The notes below the pieces were generated by a model, which made no database searches, was not told where the DNA came from, and saw only the letters and a program-made list of their open reading frames with translations. Shown here piece after piece: positions 1-7,914 of a stretch of DNA of 64,000 bases. Both the position numbers and the translations under genes were made by a program. Location of the stretch: positions 1 through 64,000 of the forward strand of contig URAU01000011.1 in NCBI GenBank assembly GCA_900545955.1. Reading direction: 5' to 3'. Each line of letters starts with the position of its first letter. The stretch's first letter is position 1. This stretch comes from an uncultured Porphyromonadaceae bacterium (GTDB lineage: Bacteria; Bacteroidota; Bacteroidia; Bacteroidales; Muribaculaceae).

Positions 1-368
1 GGTGTAGAGAAGGCGCCGCGGAATGGGGCGGGGAGGTCGGCTGCGGGGTCGCGGCGCACGCGGGCGTGGTCGTTGCGCACGATGCGTTCCTGGATGTCGA
101 TGTCGAATCCTATGCGGGTTATGGCGAGGGATACGGAGTCGGCGGAGGTCAGGTCGGTGAGGCCGCAGCGCGAGATTTCGAGGGTGCCGTCGGGGGCGAC
201 GCGGAATTCGACGCGCGGGGTGGTGTCGGCGTCGGGGTAGAGCTCTCCGCGGGCAAACGAAGTTTCGGCCTGACCGCGTCGGGATGGCTTTACGATGAGG
301 CCTACCAGCAGGGCGGCCACTACGAAGAGGCTGACAAGAAATTCGGTGGAATGCAGGAATCCGTACAT
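1..368 (-). CDS. Unknown single-pass membrane protein, partial
   Basis: I do not recognise this protein. The reading frame is open on the minus strand from an ATG at 366-368 to the left window edge, so the C-terminus is missing. About 122 residues are visible. Residues 9-26 form one hydrophobic segment, followed by KPSRRG and then a polar, acidic stretch that would lie outside the membrane. The gene starts 29 bases after the mgtE stop and has no promoter of its own that I can see, so it is probably the second gene of an mgtE operon. GC-rich third positions match the neighbours. The plus-strand ORF over the same bases is an antisense shadow. Confidence 0.6.
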   Translation of the reverse strand, partial: MYGFLHSTEFLVSLFVVAALLVGLIVKPSRRGQAETSFARGELYPDADTTPRVEFRVAPDGTLEISRCGLTDLTSADSVSLAITRIGFDIDIQERIVRNDHARVRRDPAADLPAPFRGAFST

Positions 369-397
369 ATAGGGGTGCGGAGCGGGTAGGGATGGAA

Positions 398-1759
398 TCA
401 GGCGAAGAGGCTCATGAGCCAGGAGGAGATGAGCATGTAGATGAGCATGCCGATGATGTCGTTGGTGATGGAGATGAAGGGGCCGGTGGCGAGGGCGGGG
501 TCGATTTTGAAGCGTTCGAGGGTGAGGGGTACGAAGGTGCCGAATATCGATGCAAAGAGCACCACTCCCATCAGCGAGAGCGATACGGCCAGGGTGGTGG
601 GATTCCAGGGGGAGAGCTGGAAGCAGTTGTAGATGAATACGAGAAGGGAGATTATCAGGCCGTTGACGAAGCCTACGCCTACTTCCTTGAGTATCTGTCT
701 GCCGGACTCCTTGAGGTCGAGCGAGCCGTTGGCGAGGCCCTGGACCACGATGGCGCTCGACTGTATGCCGACGTTTCCGCCGGTGCCGCCGATCATGGGG
801 ATGAACAGGGCCATGGCGGGGTTGGTGACGAATCCCTGCTCGAAGTTTCCGAGAATCAGGGAGTTGCCGATGCCGCCCACGATGCCCATGAGGAGCCAGG
901 GGAGGCGGGCCTTGGTCTGGGTCCAGAGGGTGTCGTCGGATTCCACGTCCTGCGACAGACCGCTGGCCAGCTGATAGTCGCGTTCGGAGGATTCGCGCAC
1001 GCGGTCCATCACGTCGTCGACAGTGATGTGGCCCACGAGGCGGCCGATGGAGTCGACCACGGGCATTGCCACGAGGTCGTATTTCTCGAAGTCGATTGCC
1101 ACGTCGTCGAGCGTGGTGTCGGTCTTTACGGAGACGGGGTCGGTCTCCATCACGTTTTTGATTTTGGAGACGGAGGGGTGGGTTATTAGCTCTTTGAGCG
1201 GGAGGGTGCCGCGGAGGCGGTCGTCGTTGTCGACGACGTAGACGTAGTAGACCTCGTCCATGTCCTCGGCCTGCATTCGCAGTTGCTTGATGCATTCGGG
1301 CATGCTCCAGTTCTCGTTGACCACGAGCATTTCGGTGCCCATGAGGCCGCCGGCGGTGTCCTCGTCGTATTTGAGGAGGTCGATGATGTCGCCGGCCTGC
1401 TCTACGTCGTCGATGTGGGAGATAACCTCGTTGCGGTCTTCTTCGTCGAGTTCCTGGATAAGGTCTACGGCCTCGTCGGAGTCGAGGTGGCCCACGAATT
1501 TACGGGCGATGTCCTCGGGCTCCATGTCGGAGAGGAGCTTGTGGCGGTCGTCTTCGTCGAGCTCCATGAGCACGTCGGCGGCCTTGTCGCCCCCGAGGAG
1601 CTTGTAGAGATATTCGGCCTGGTCGAGGTCGAGGTCGTTGTAGAGCTCGGCGATGTCGGCGGGGTGGAGCTCGTCGAGGAGTTCGCGCGCCTTGGCATCG
1701 TCGTGTTCGGCGATGATTTTGCGGATGTTGTCGAGATATTCTTCGTTAAACTCCTTCAT
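398..1759 (-). CDS. mgtE: Magnesium transporter MgtE
   Basis: A 453-residue inner-membrane Mg2+ channel/transporter of normal family length. Residues 1-130 are the acidic, helical MgtE N domain, rich in repeats of the type ELDEEDR. Residues about 140-260 are two CBS domains, with GRLVGHITVDDVMDRV closing the second. From residue about 285 to the end there are five hydrophobic helices. In the family, Mg2+ bound by the N and CBS domains closes the pore, so gating is self-regulated. The ATG start is followed at once by MKEFNEEYL, the usual beginning of Bacteroidales homologs. It lies downstream of rsmA in the same direction with a gap of about 90 bases, and upstream of the partial membrane gene at the left edge. 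Confidence 0.95.
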   Translation of the reverse strand: MKEFNEEYLDNIRKIIAEHDDAKARELLDELHPADIAELYNDLDLDQAEYLYKLLGGDKAADVLMELDEDDRHKLLSDMEPEDIARKFVGHLDSDEAVDLIQELDEEDRNEVISHIDDVEQAGDIIDLLKYDEDTAGGLMGTEMLVVNENWSMPECIKQLRMQAEDMDEVYYVYVVDNDDRLRGTLPLKELITHPSVSKIKNVMETDPVSVKTDTTLDDVAIDFEKYDLVAMPVVDSIGRLVGHITVDDVMDRVRESSERDYQLASGLSQDVESDDTLWTQTKARLPWLLMGIVGGIGNSLILGNFEQGFVTNPAMALFIPMIGGTGGNVGIQSSAIVVQGLANGSLDLKESGRQILKEVGVGFVNGLIISLLVFIYNCFQLSPWNPTTLAVSLSLMGVVLFASIFGTFVPLTLERFKIDPALATGPFISITNDIIGMLIYMLISSWLMSLFA

Positions 1760-1850
1760 AATGGTAAAGCTCCTTTATGGGCCGATGGCTGCGGACGGCG
1801 GCATCGGCGGTTGCGGATTCAAAATGCGGATGGAGAGCGACGGGGGGCGT

Positions 1851-2642
1851 TCAGGTTCGGGAGTTGGCTTGCGCGAGCAGCGCGGTAAGCTCCACGAACT
1901 GAGCTACCTCGAGCTGCTCGGGCCTCATAGCCAGCAGGGGAGACTCGGCCAACTGTGCGCCCGGGGCGAGCAGCGACCGGATGGAGTTGCGTATCGTCTT
2001 CCGGCGCTGTCCGAATGTGGTTTTCACCACGGTGCGGAAAAGCGCCTCGTCGCATCCGAGGCTGCGGGTGGAATTGCGCACCATGCGGATTACGCCCGAC
2101 TTGACTTTGGGGGGAGGATTGAACACATGCTCGTCGACGGTGAAGAGGTATTCCACGTCGTACCACGCCTGAAGCAGCACGCTCAGGATTCCGCGGGCCT
2201 TGGTGCCTGCGGGGGCGGCAAGACGTTCGGCCACTTCGCGCTGGAGCATCCCGGAGCAGCATTCCACCAGCTCCTTCCATTCGAGCACGTGGAAGAATAT
2301 CTGCGAGGAGATGTTGTAGGGATAATTGCCTATCACGCATATTTTTTCCGCGCCGGGGAAAAGCGTGGAGAGGTCGAGGCGCAGAAAGTCGGCCTCGACT
2401 ATGCGTCCGTGCAGGCGCGGCTCGTTGGCATCGAGCCATTCCACGCTTTCGGCGTCGAGCTCCACGACCTTCACGTCGCGCCCCTTGTCGAGCAGGAAGC
2501 GGGTGAGGACGCCCATGCCGGGTCCTACCTCCACTACGGGAAGCGTGGGAAAGGCATCGACGGTGTCGGCGATGCGTGCGGCGATGCCGAGGTCGGTGAG
2601 AAAGTGCTGGCCGAGGGCCTTTTTCGGACGTACGGAGTGCAT
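1851..2642 (-). CDS. rsmA: 16S rRNA (adenine-N6,N6) dimethyltransferase RsmA/KsgA
   Basis: This 263-residue enzyme dimethylates two adjacent adenines in the 3' terminal hairpin of 16S rRNA late in small-subunit assembly, using SAM. Seen directly: the N-terminal RPKKALGQHFLTD motif, the SAM loop VEVGPGMGVLT at residues 37-47, the acidic residue ending motif II (VVELDAE), and the catalytic motif GNYPYN at 105-110. The C-terminal helical domain is present, so the protein is full length. The family name is secure. It has its own well-formed promoter just upstream and reads towards mgtE, so the two may be cotranscribed. Confidence 0.95.
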   Translation of the reverse strand: MHSVRPKKALGQHFLTDLGIAARIADTVDAFPTLPVVEVGPGMGVLTRFLLDKGRDVKVVELDAESVEWLDANEPRLHGRIVEADFLRLDLSTLFPGAEKICVIGNYPYNISSQIFFHVLEWKELVECCSGMLQREVAERLAAPAGTKARGILSVLLQAWYDVEYLFTVDEHVFNPPPKVKSGVIRMVRNSTRSLGCDEALFRTVVKTTFGQRRKTIRNSIRSLLAPGAQLAESPLLAMRPEQLEVAQFVELTALLAQANSRT

Positions 2643-2670
2643 GCTGTTGCGAAGTTTTGAAACTTTAGCG

Positions 2671-2700
2671 CAAATTTAGCAATAAATTTCGCGAAACAAA
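2671..2700 (-). promoter_or_regulatory. rsmA promoter (Bacteroidota -33/-7 type)
   Basis: On the minus strand TTTG (2697-2700) is followed after 18 bases by TAAATTTG (2671-2678), a full match to the Bacteroidota housekeeping promoter. The predicted start leaves a leader of about 20-25 nt before the rsmA ATG. Eighteen bases over the -7 box are identical to those at the promoter of the GH35 gene. Confidence 0.7.
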
Positions 2701-2716
2701 ATAGGCAGATAGCGCG

Positions 2717-2762
2717 GCGGCCGCCTCGATGCGTGATAAAATCGACGCATCGGGGCGGCCGC
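2717..2762 (-). terminator. Hairpin terminator after GH35 gene
   Basis: Two 18-base arms (2717-2734 and 2745-2762) pair with only one G-U wobble around a 10-base loop. The hairpin lies 24 bases past the stop of the beta-galactosidase gene and before the rsmA promoter. No clean T-run follows, so it may act as a stabilising 3' hairpin rather than a strict intrinsic terminator. Confidence 0.65.
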
Positions 2763-2785
2763 GGTAAGGCGTTGTGCCGTCGGAA

Positions 2786-5185
2786 TTATTTGGCGGCGGC
2801 AGCCGGGATAAGATATATGCGGTAGCCTGCCATTGAGTGGGGTGCGCCCGATTCGGCACGCGGCAGCACGTCGATGGCCGAAACCGTCTCGTCGGCTCCG
2901 AGGTCAAGCATTATGTAGTGGGGGAAGGGAACGCGTTTGGCCGTCTGCCAATAGGTGGATTCCTGGAGGTCGTAGACCTTGTCGGCAGTGCGGTTGGAGC
3001 CTTTGGTGTCCTCGCTGTCGGCATGGACGGTGGTCCATGGCTCGCGCGAGAGGCGTTTGCCGTCGGTGCCGAGAGCATAGAGTTCGGCTATAGCCACGCG
3101 GTCGGCATCTTTGGCGTCGTGGGTCCCCAGGGCTTCCACCACGAGGTATCGGCCGGTGGCGGGAGCTGCGAGCGGGAGAGTCTGCCATCCGTTGCCTGCG
3201 GCGGCTGTGCCTTCGGCCACGGGTTTGGCTTCGTCGAGCAGCCGGGCGGCCAGACGCTCGTTGTCGCCGGCGCCGGGGGCGGTCTGCTGTAGCATGTCGA
3301 GCAGCGGCTCTTTGTGACCGGCGACTTTTACGTCGCGCGGACCGACCACGTCGAACACCACAATCTCATTCTCGCCCTTGCGCAGCCAGCATCCGGGGGC
3401 ATAGAGCGTCTGCTGCGGACCGATTTCCCAGATGCGTCCCAGCGGGTGGCCGTTGACGTAAACCAGTCCTTTTCCCCATGAGCTGAAATCGAGGAATGTA
3501 TCGTCGGTGCGCTTGAGGTTGAACGTGCCGCGGTAGATGCCGGGAATGCGGTGGCCGTCGGCATCGGTAAGGCTGTTGATGGGAGCGAAAGTGCGCGAAG
3601 TGTAGAACTCAAGTTCGTCGGGGAGAGGATAGATCTGCCAGTCGCGGAGGTCGCAGGTGAAGGGGCGGCCGTCGTGCATGGCCGTGAGGAGCACTTTGGA
3701 GGTTATCCCCTTGTAGTCCTTGATGGCGCGCCCGAAATTGATGCGGCCCATGGCTTCGACGAGAATGTCGAGAGTGTCGCCGCTGGCGGTGGCGGGGAGG
3801 CGCAGTTCACGCTCGTTGACGCGGCGGTCGAGCTTGCCGATGTAGCGGCCGTTGACAAACACCTGGGCGTAGTCGTGGCCGTCGAAGCGCAGGATGGCGC
3901 CGTCGGGGAGCGACGGGAGCGGGGTGCGGTAGAGCACCGAGCCGAATCCCATGTCGAGGTCTTCCATGGTGAGTACCTCCTCGGAGCCGACAGGCTCGGG
4001 AAGATTGGCCATGAGCGGGGCCACCTCGGTGAGGCTGAACTCTGGCACGGCCATCACGGGAACCTCTTTGGGTGCCTTCGGGAGCTTGCCGGGGGCGTAT
4101 TTGGCGAGGGTCTGGCGCAGGGCGTCGTATTTGGGAGTGTAGTGGCCGGCCTCGCTGATGGGGGCGTCGTAGTCGTAGCTGGTCACGTCGGGGGCGAATC
4201 CGGGGGAGTTGGCTCCGGCCCAGTGGCCCCAGTTGGTGCCTCCGTGGGTCATGTAGAGCGAGAAGGAAATTCCCTTGGAGAGCATTTCGTCGATGCCTGC
4301 GATCATGTCGGCTGCGGGACGCGTCTCGTGGTTTGCGCCCCACTTGTCGAACCATCCGCTCCAGAATTCAGAGCACATCAGGGGTGAGTCGGGACGCAGC
4401 TCCTTGAGTTTGGCGAACTGCTGGTCGATGTCGGCGCCGGTGCCGAAGTTCATTGTCCAGATAAGGTCGTCGAGGCCGTTGAGGGTGAAGTTGCTCGACC
4501 AGTCGCACTGGAACATCTGCACGTCGGAGCCGAAATTCTTGCGGAGCATGTCGCGGATGGTAGCCACGTAGGGCTTGTCCTCGCCATATGAGCCGTATTC
4601 GTTCTCTACCTGGACCATAATTATCGGTCCGCCTTCTGGAGCGGTAAGGCCCTTGAGTTGTTCGGCGACCTTTTTCTGGAAGATGTCGACGCGCTCAAGG
4701 AAATAGGGGTCGGACTCGCGCAGGCGAATGTCTTTCTTTCGGAGTAGCCACCAGGGGAGGCCGCCCATCTCCCATTCGGCGCATACATACGGGCCGGGAC
4801 GCAGGATCACGTTCATTCCGTTGGCCTGACAGAGACGCACGAATTCGGCCAGGTCGTTCTGGCCGGTGAAGTCGAACTCGTCGGGACGCGGCTCGTGGGC
4901 GTTCCAGAATACGTATAGACACACCGTGTTCATTCCCAGTGCTTTGGTTTGCTTGATGCGCTGGTCCCAGTAGGGGCGGGGGATGCGGGGATAATGGAGC
5001 TCGGCGGCTTTCACCACGTAGGGCTCGCCGTTGAGAAGAAACGCACCTTTACCGGCTTCGAAAGTAATCGGGGCAGGAGCCTTTTCGGCTTTCGGTGCGG
5101 CCTTGGCGGGCATAAGCCACGCGGCGGCACCGATGGCAACGGCGGCCAGCGCCGCGCGTAGGGCGGAATGTTGCATGGTATTCAA
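2786..5185 (-). CDS. Secreted GH35 beta-galactosidase with C-terminal discoidin-like domain
   Basis: A 799-residue exported glycosidase of family GH35 that should remove terminal beta-galactose, probably from host or dietary glycans in the periplasm. An N-terminal signal peptide is visible (hydrophobic core at residues 8-23, then AKA/AP). The catalytic barrel begins near residue 40. The GH35 signature GGPIIMVQVENEYGSYG is at 185-201, with acid/base Glu near 196, and MCSEFWSGWFDKWG supplies the nucleophile Glu near 273. Beta-sandwich domains follow (GRIWEIGPQQTLYAPG is typical). The last 130 residues resemble an F5/8 type C carbohydrate-binding domain. It is a single gene with its own promoter and terminator and is not next to SusC/SusD genes. 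Exact substrate is unknown. Confidence 0.93.
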   Translation of the reverse strand: MNTMQHSALRAALAAVAIGAAAWLMPAKAAPKAEKAPAPITFEAGKGAFLLNGEPYVVKAAELHYPRIPRPYWDQRIKQTKALGMNTVCLYVFWNAHEPRPDEFDFTGQNDLAEFVRLCQANGMNVILRPGPYVCAEWEMGGLPWWLLRKKDIRLRESDPYFLERVDIFQKKVAEQLKGLTAPEGGPIIMVQVENEYGSYGEDKPYVATIRDMLRKNFGSDVQMFQCDWSSNFTLNGLDDLIWTMNFGTGADIDQQFAKLKELRPDSPLMCSEFWSGWFDKWGANHETRPAADMIAGIDEMLSKGISFSLYMTHGGTNWGHWAGANSPGFAPDVTSYDYDAPISEAGHYTPKYDALRQTLAKYAPGKLPKAPKEVPVMAVPEFSLTEVAPLMANLPEPVGSEEVLTMEDLDMGFGSVLYRTPLPSLPDGAILRFDGHDYAQVFVNGRYIGKLDRRVNERELRLPATASGDTLDILVEAMGRINFGRAIKDYKGITSKVLLTAMHDGRPFTCDLRDWQIYPLPDELEFYTSRTFAPINSLTDADGHRIPGIYRGTFNLKRTDDTFLDFSSWGKGLVYVNGHPLGRIWEIGPQQTLYAPGCWLRKGENEIVVFDVVGPRDVKVAGHKEPLLDMLQQTAPGAGDNERLAARLLDEAKPVAEGTAAAGNGWQTLPLAAPATGRYLVVEALGTHDAKDADRVAIAELYALGTDGKRLSREPWTTVHADSEDTKGSNRTADKVYDLQESTYWQTAKRVPFPHYIMLDLGADETVSAIDVLPRAESGAPHSMAGYRIYLIPAAAAK

Positions 5186-5268
5186 GGCAAAAAGTAAGGA
5201 TAGGTTATATTGACTTATAGAATAATAAGGTATAGGAGCGGAGAGAGGCAGCTGTAGGGCCGTTGGTG

Positions 5269-5276
5269 CAAATTTA
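5269..5276 (-). promoter_or_regulatory. -7 box of the GH35 gene
   Basis: TAAATTTG on the minus strand, 84 bases before the ATG. The surrounding 18 bases (5268-5285) are identical to those at the rsmA -7 box. The -33 element is a weak TTTT/TTTA rather than TTTG. Confidence 0.55.
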
Positions 5277-5385
5277 GCAATAAATCCGCTGAAATAAAAC
5301 AGCCGGCGGAATCAGGGCGCTCGGAGCGAAGATTTTTGTGGCGAGATATTGGAGAAATAATAGACGTAAATTCATGCGAAATTAC

Positions 5386-5393
5386 TAATTTTG
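5386..5393 (+). promoter_or_regulatory. -7 box of serS
   Basis: TAATTTTG on the plus strand, with the predicted transcription start about 30 bases before the serS ATG. No good TTTG is visible at -33. Confidence 0.55.
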
Positions 5394-5431
5394 TGGTTCA
5401 AAACGAATAAACCAAAAAATCAGTATATATA

Positions 5432-6703
5432 ATGCTTACTCTTCAGCAGATAAAAGCGGATCCGGCCCACACCATCGAGCGCCTTGCCATCAAGGGCTTC
5501 GACGGGAAGGAGCCGATTGCAAAAGTGCTGCAGCTCGACGAACAGCGCCGCGCCCTCCAGCTTGAAAACGATAATCTCGCCGCCGAGCTCAACCGCGCGG
5601 CCGCATCGATAGGCGCCCTTATGAAGCAGGGCAAGCGCGAGGAGGCCGAGCAGGCAAAGGCTACGGTGGCATCGCTCAAGGAGCGCCAGAAGGGCGTGGC
5701 CCAGCAGCTTGCCGAAACAGAGATGGAGCAGCACACGCTTCTGACCACCATTCCCAACCTTCCCTGCGACATGGTGCCGCCAGGCACATCGGCAGCCGAC
5801 AATGTGGTGGAAAAGACCGGTGGCCCGATGCCTGATCTGGGCGACGACGCGCTTCCCCACTGGGACCTCTGCAAGAAATACAACCTGATTGACTTCGACC
5901 TCGGTGTGAAGATTACCGGCGCCGGATTCCCCGTGTATATAGGAAAGGGAGCACGCCTGCAGCGCGCCCTAATCCAGTTCTTCCTCGACCAGGCCAACGA
6001 GGCCGGCTATATGGAAATCGAGCCCCCGTATGTGGTAAACGAGGCTTCGGCCTACGGTACGGGGCAGCTCCCCGACAAGGAGGGGCAGATGTACCACTGC
6101 GAGGTCGACAATCTCTACCTCATTCCCACGGCTGAAGTGCCCGTGACGAACATCTACCGCGACGTGATTCTCGGCGAGGACCAGCTTCCGAAGAAGAACT
6201 GCGCCTATTCGGCCTGCTTCCGCCGTGAGGCCGGCAGCTACGGCAAGGACGTTCGCGGGCTCAACCGCCTGCATCAGTTCGACAAGGTGGAAATCGTGCG
6301 CATCGAGAAGCCGGAGAATTCCTATGCCGCTCTCGAAGAGATGAAGGACCACGTACAGGGCCTTCTCGAAAAGCTCGGCTTGCCCTGGCACATACTCCGC
6401 CTCTGCGGCGGCGACATGAGTTTCACGTCGGCCATCACGTTCGACTTCGAGGTGTGGAGCGGCGCGCAGAAGCGCTGGCTCGAGGTATCGTCGGTATCGA
6501 ATTTCGAAACCTATCAGGCCAACCGCCTGAAGTGCCGCTATCGTGGGGCCGACAAGAAGACGCATCTCTGCCATACGCTCAACGGCTCGGCGCTGGCGCT
6601 GCCGCGCATCGTGGCCGCTCTGCTCGAGAACAACCAGACTCCCGAGGGAATCGTGGTGCCCGAATGCCTGCGCAAGTACACCGGCTTCGACATCATCGAC
6701 TGA
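5432..6703 (+). CDS. serS: Seryl-tRNA synthetase
   Basis: A 423-residue class II synthetase that charges tRNA-Ser. Residues 1-105 form the long antiparallel coiled-coil arm that grips the tRNA extra arm. The catalytic core follows, with motif 2 around FRREAGSYGKDVRGLNRLHQF and motif 3 around NGSALALPRIVAALLENNQ. It ends with the usual PECLRKYTGFDII tail, so it is complete. It is transcribed alone: a divergent GH35 gene lies on one side and a convergent gene on the other, with a perfect bidirectional hairpin between. Confidence 0.97.
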   Translation: MLTLQQIKADPAHTIERLAIKGFDGKEPIAKVLQLDEQRRALQLENDNLAAELNRAAASIGALMKQGKREEAEQAKATVASLKERQKGVAQQLAETEMEQHTLLTTIPNLPCDMVPPGTSAADNVVEKTGGPMPDLGDDALPHWDLCKKYNLIDFDLGVKITGAGFPVYIGKGARLQRALIQFFLDQANEAGYMEIEPPYVVNEASAYGTGQLPDKEGQMYHCEVDNLYLIPTAEVPVTNIYRDVILGEDQLPKKNCAYSACFRREAGSYGKDVRGLNRLHQFDKVEIVRIEKPENSYAALEEMKDHVQGLLEKLGLPWHILRLCGGDMSFTSAITFDFEVWSGAQKRWLEVSSVSNFETYQANRLKCRYRGADKKTHLCHTLNGSALALPRIVAALLENNQTPEGIVVPECLRKYTGFDIID

Positions 6704-6720
6704 ACATCAGTATAATAATA

Positions 6721-6766
6721 AACACTACGGGCGATGCATTCAGAGGATTGCATCGCCCGTAGTGTT
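6721..6766. terminator. Bidirectional terminator between serS and the DUF4831 gene
   Basis: A perfect 18-bp stem (6721-6738 with 6749-6766) and a 10-base loop lie between two convergent genes. GTTTGT follows on the plus side and A-rich bases precede it, so it can serve both transcripts. Confidence 0.85.
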
Positions 6767-6791
6767 GTTTGTCGCCCGATGGGAGGTTTGT

Positions 6792-7877
6792 TTATTGGCG
6801 TACGGCGGCTCCCTGCTCGCGGATGGCGCCGGTAGCAGGGTCGAGGATTATATAAATCGGGGCTTTTTTGTCGGTGAACGAGTTGGGGGCGAGCCCATAG
6901 ACCACGCCAAACTGTGCGAACTGCTCGGAGCGCGAGAAGTAGGTGCGGTCGTCGTAGCTTACGGTTACGTCGGCTGTGCCGGGAATGCAGTAGGCGAAAC
7001 CGTTTTTGGGAAATTCAAGGCGGATGCCTTTTTCGTTGAGGGGCATTTCGCCGCGCTGCGTCACGGAGAGGTTGAGGTATACGGGTGCGCCCGAGAGGTC
7101 CGAGGCGCTGACTATGCCGTCGACGGCCGATATGCGGGCGAGGATAAGGTTGGATATGTCGCCGTCGGGGTCGACGGTGTAGGTCTCAACCTGAGTGCGG
7201 GTGGAGGTTGTGCCGACAAACATTGCCATCAGGGCCTTTTCCTGGGCTTCGAGGTTGTCGAGCATGAGCTGGAGGGATTTGCCGTCGGGGGGCATCTGGT
7301 CGGCCTGACCGGAAATGAGGTCGGCACGGGTCTGGCGAATGCCGAACAGAGCGGAGGCGGCGAGTTCGGCGCGTTTGGCCGTCGACTGGCTCTGCATCAT
7401 CTCCTCGCTCACTACCTGGCGTGCGGCCGGAGTCTGAAGTGGAGTGGGCTCGGCGTCGCGGCTTTCGGGGAGTGCCGGAGCGACTGTATCAAGCGTCTTG
7501 GATGTGTTGACCGAAAGTGGAACGCCCTGCGGCGAAAGGAGCATGAAGGGTTCGGTCCCGGATTTGAACTGCACGGCATAGCGCTGGTCGGGGTCGGCGA
7601 CGCCTTCGGTGGAGACGACCACTGAACGCAACGAAGCGGAATGCTCTTCGCGGGCGATGGGGGAATTTATGTTAAGATATTTTTTTGCGTATTTATGGAA
7701 TTCGCCTGGGCGGCGGGTGGTGATTTCCGCTTCGAGGGTGATGCGCAGGCGCGTGGTGGGAAGCGAGTAGACCAGGGCGTAGCTGTTGGCCTTGGTGGCC
7801 GAGAGGCGCGTGGTGGTCTGCGCCTGGGCCGGAACGAAGGCTGTTGCGGCAAGGAGGAGGGGTATGAGGATTTTCAT
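6792..7877 (-). CDS. DUF4831 family exported protein
   Basis: A 361-residue protein with a clear signal peptide (MKILIPLLLAATAFVPAQAQ), so periplasmic or surface-facing. It resembles the DUF4831 family of Bacteroidales, which has no established function. I chose the ATG at 7875-7877 because it begins the signal peptide; the longer upstream frame overlaps nnrD and is proline/threonine-rich nonsense. Visible features are a central segment on cleaving NINSPIAREEHSASLRSV and a C-terminal part with FPKNGFAYCIPGTADVTV. It follows the NAD(P)HX repair gene by 37 bases in the same direction and is probably cotranscribed. Confidence 0.8.
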   Translation of the reverse strand: MKILIPLLLAATAFVPAQAQTTTRLSATKANSYALVYSLPTTRLRITLEAEITTRRPGEFHKYAKKYLNINSPIAREEHSASLRSVVVSTEGVADPDQRYAVQFKSGTEPFMLLSPQGVPLSVNTSKTLDTVAPALPESRDAEPTPLQTPAARQVVSEEMMQSQSTAKRAELAASALFGIRQTRADLISGQADQMPPDGKSLQLMLDNLEAQEKALMAMFVGTTSTRTQVETYTVDPDGDISNLILARISAVDGIVSASDLSGAPVYLNLSVTQRGEMPLNEKGIRLEFPKNGFAYCIPGTADVTVSYDDRTYFSRSEQFAQFGVVYGLAPNSFTDKKAPIYIILDPATGAIREQGAAVRQ

Positions 7878-7914
7878 GAAATGGAAATTTGAAGGATGGG
7901 AAACTGGGAACGGC

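Noticed and set aside
392..1189. 265-codon plus-strand frame over mgtE
   Set aside because: Low-complexity Glu/Gly/His antisense product of the acidic mgtE coding region.
5969..6574. 201-codon frame antisense to serS
   Set aside because: Lies wholly inside a well-supported gene and has no family match or promoter.
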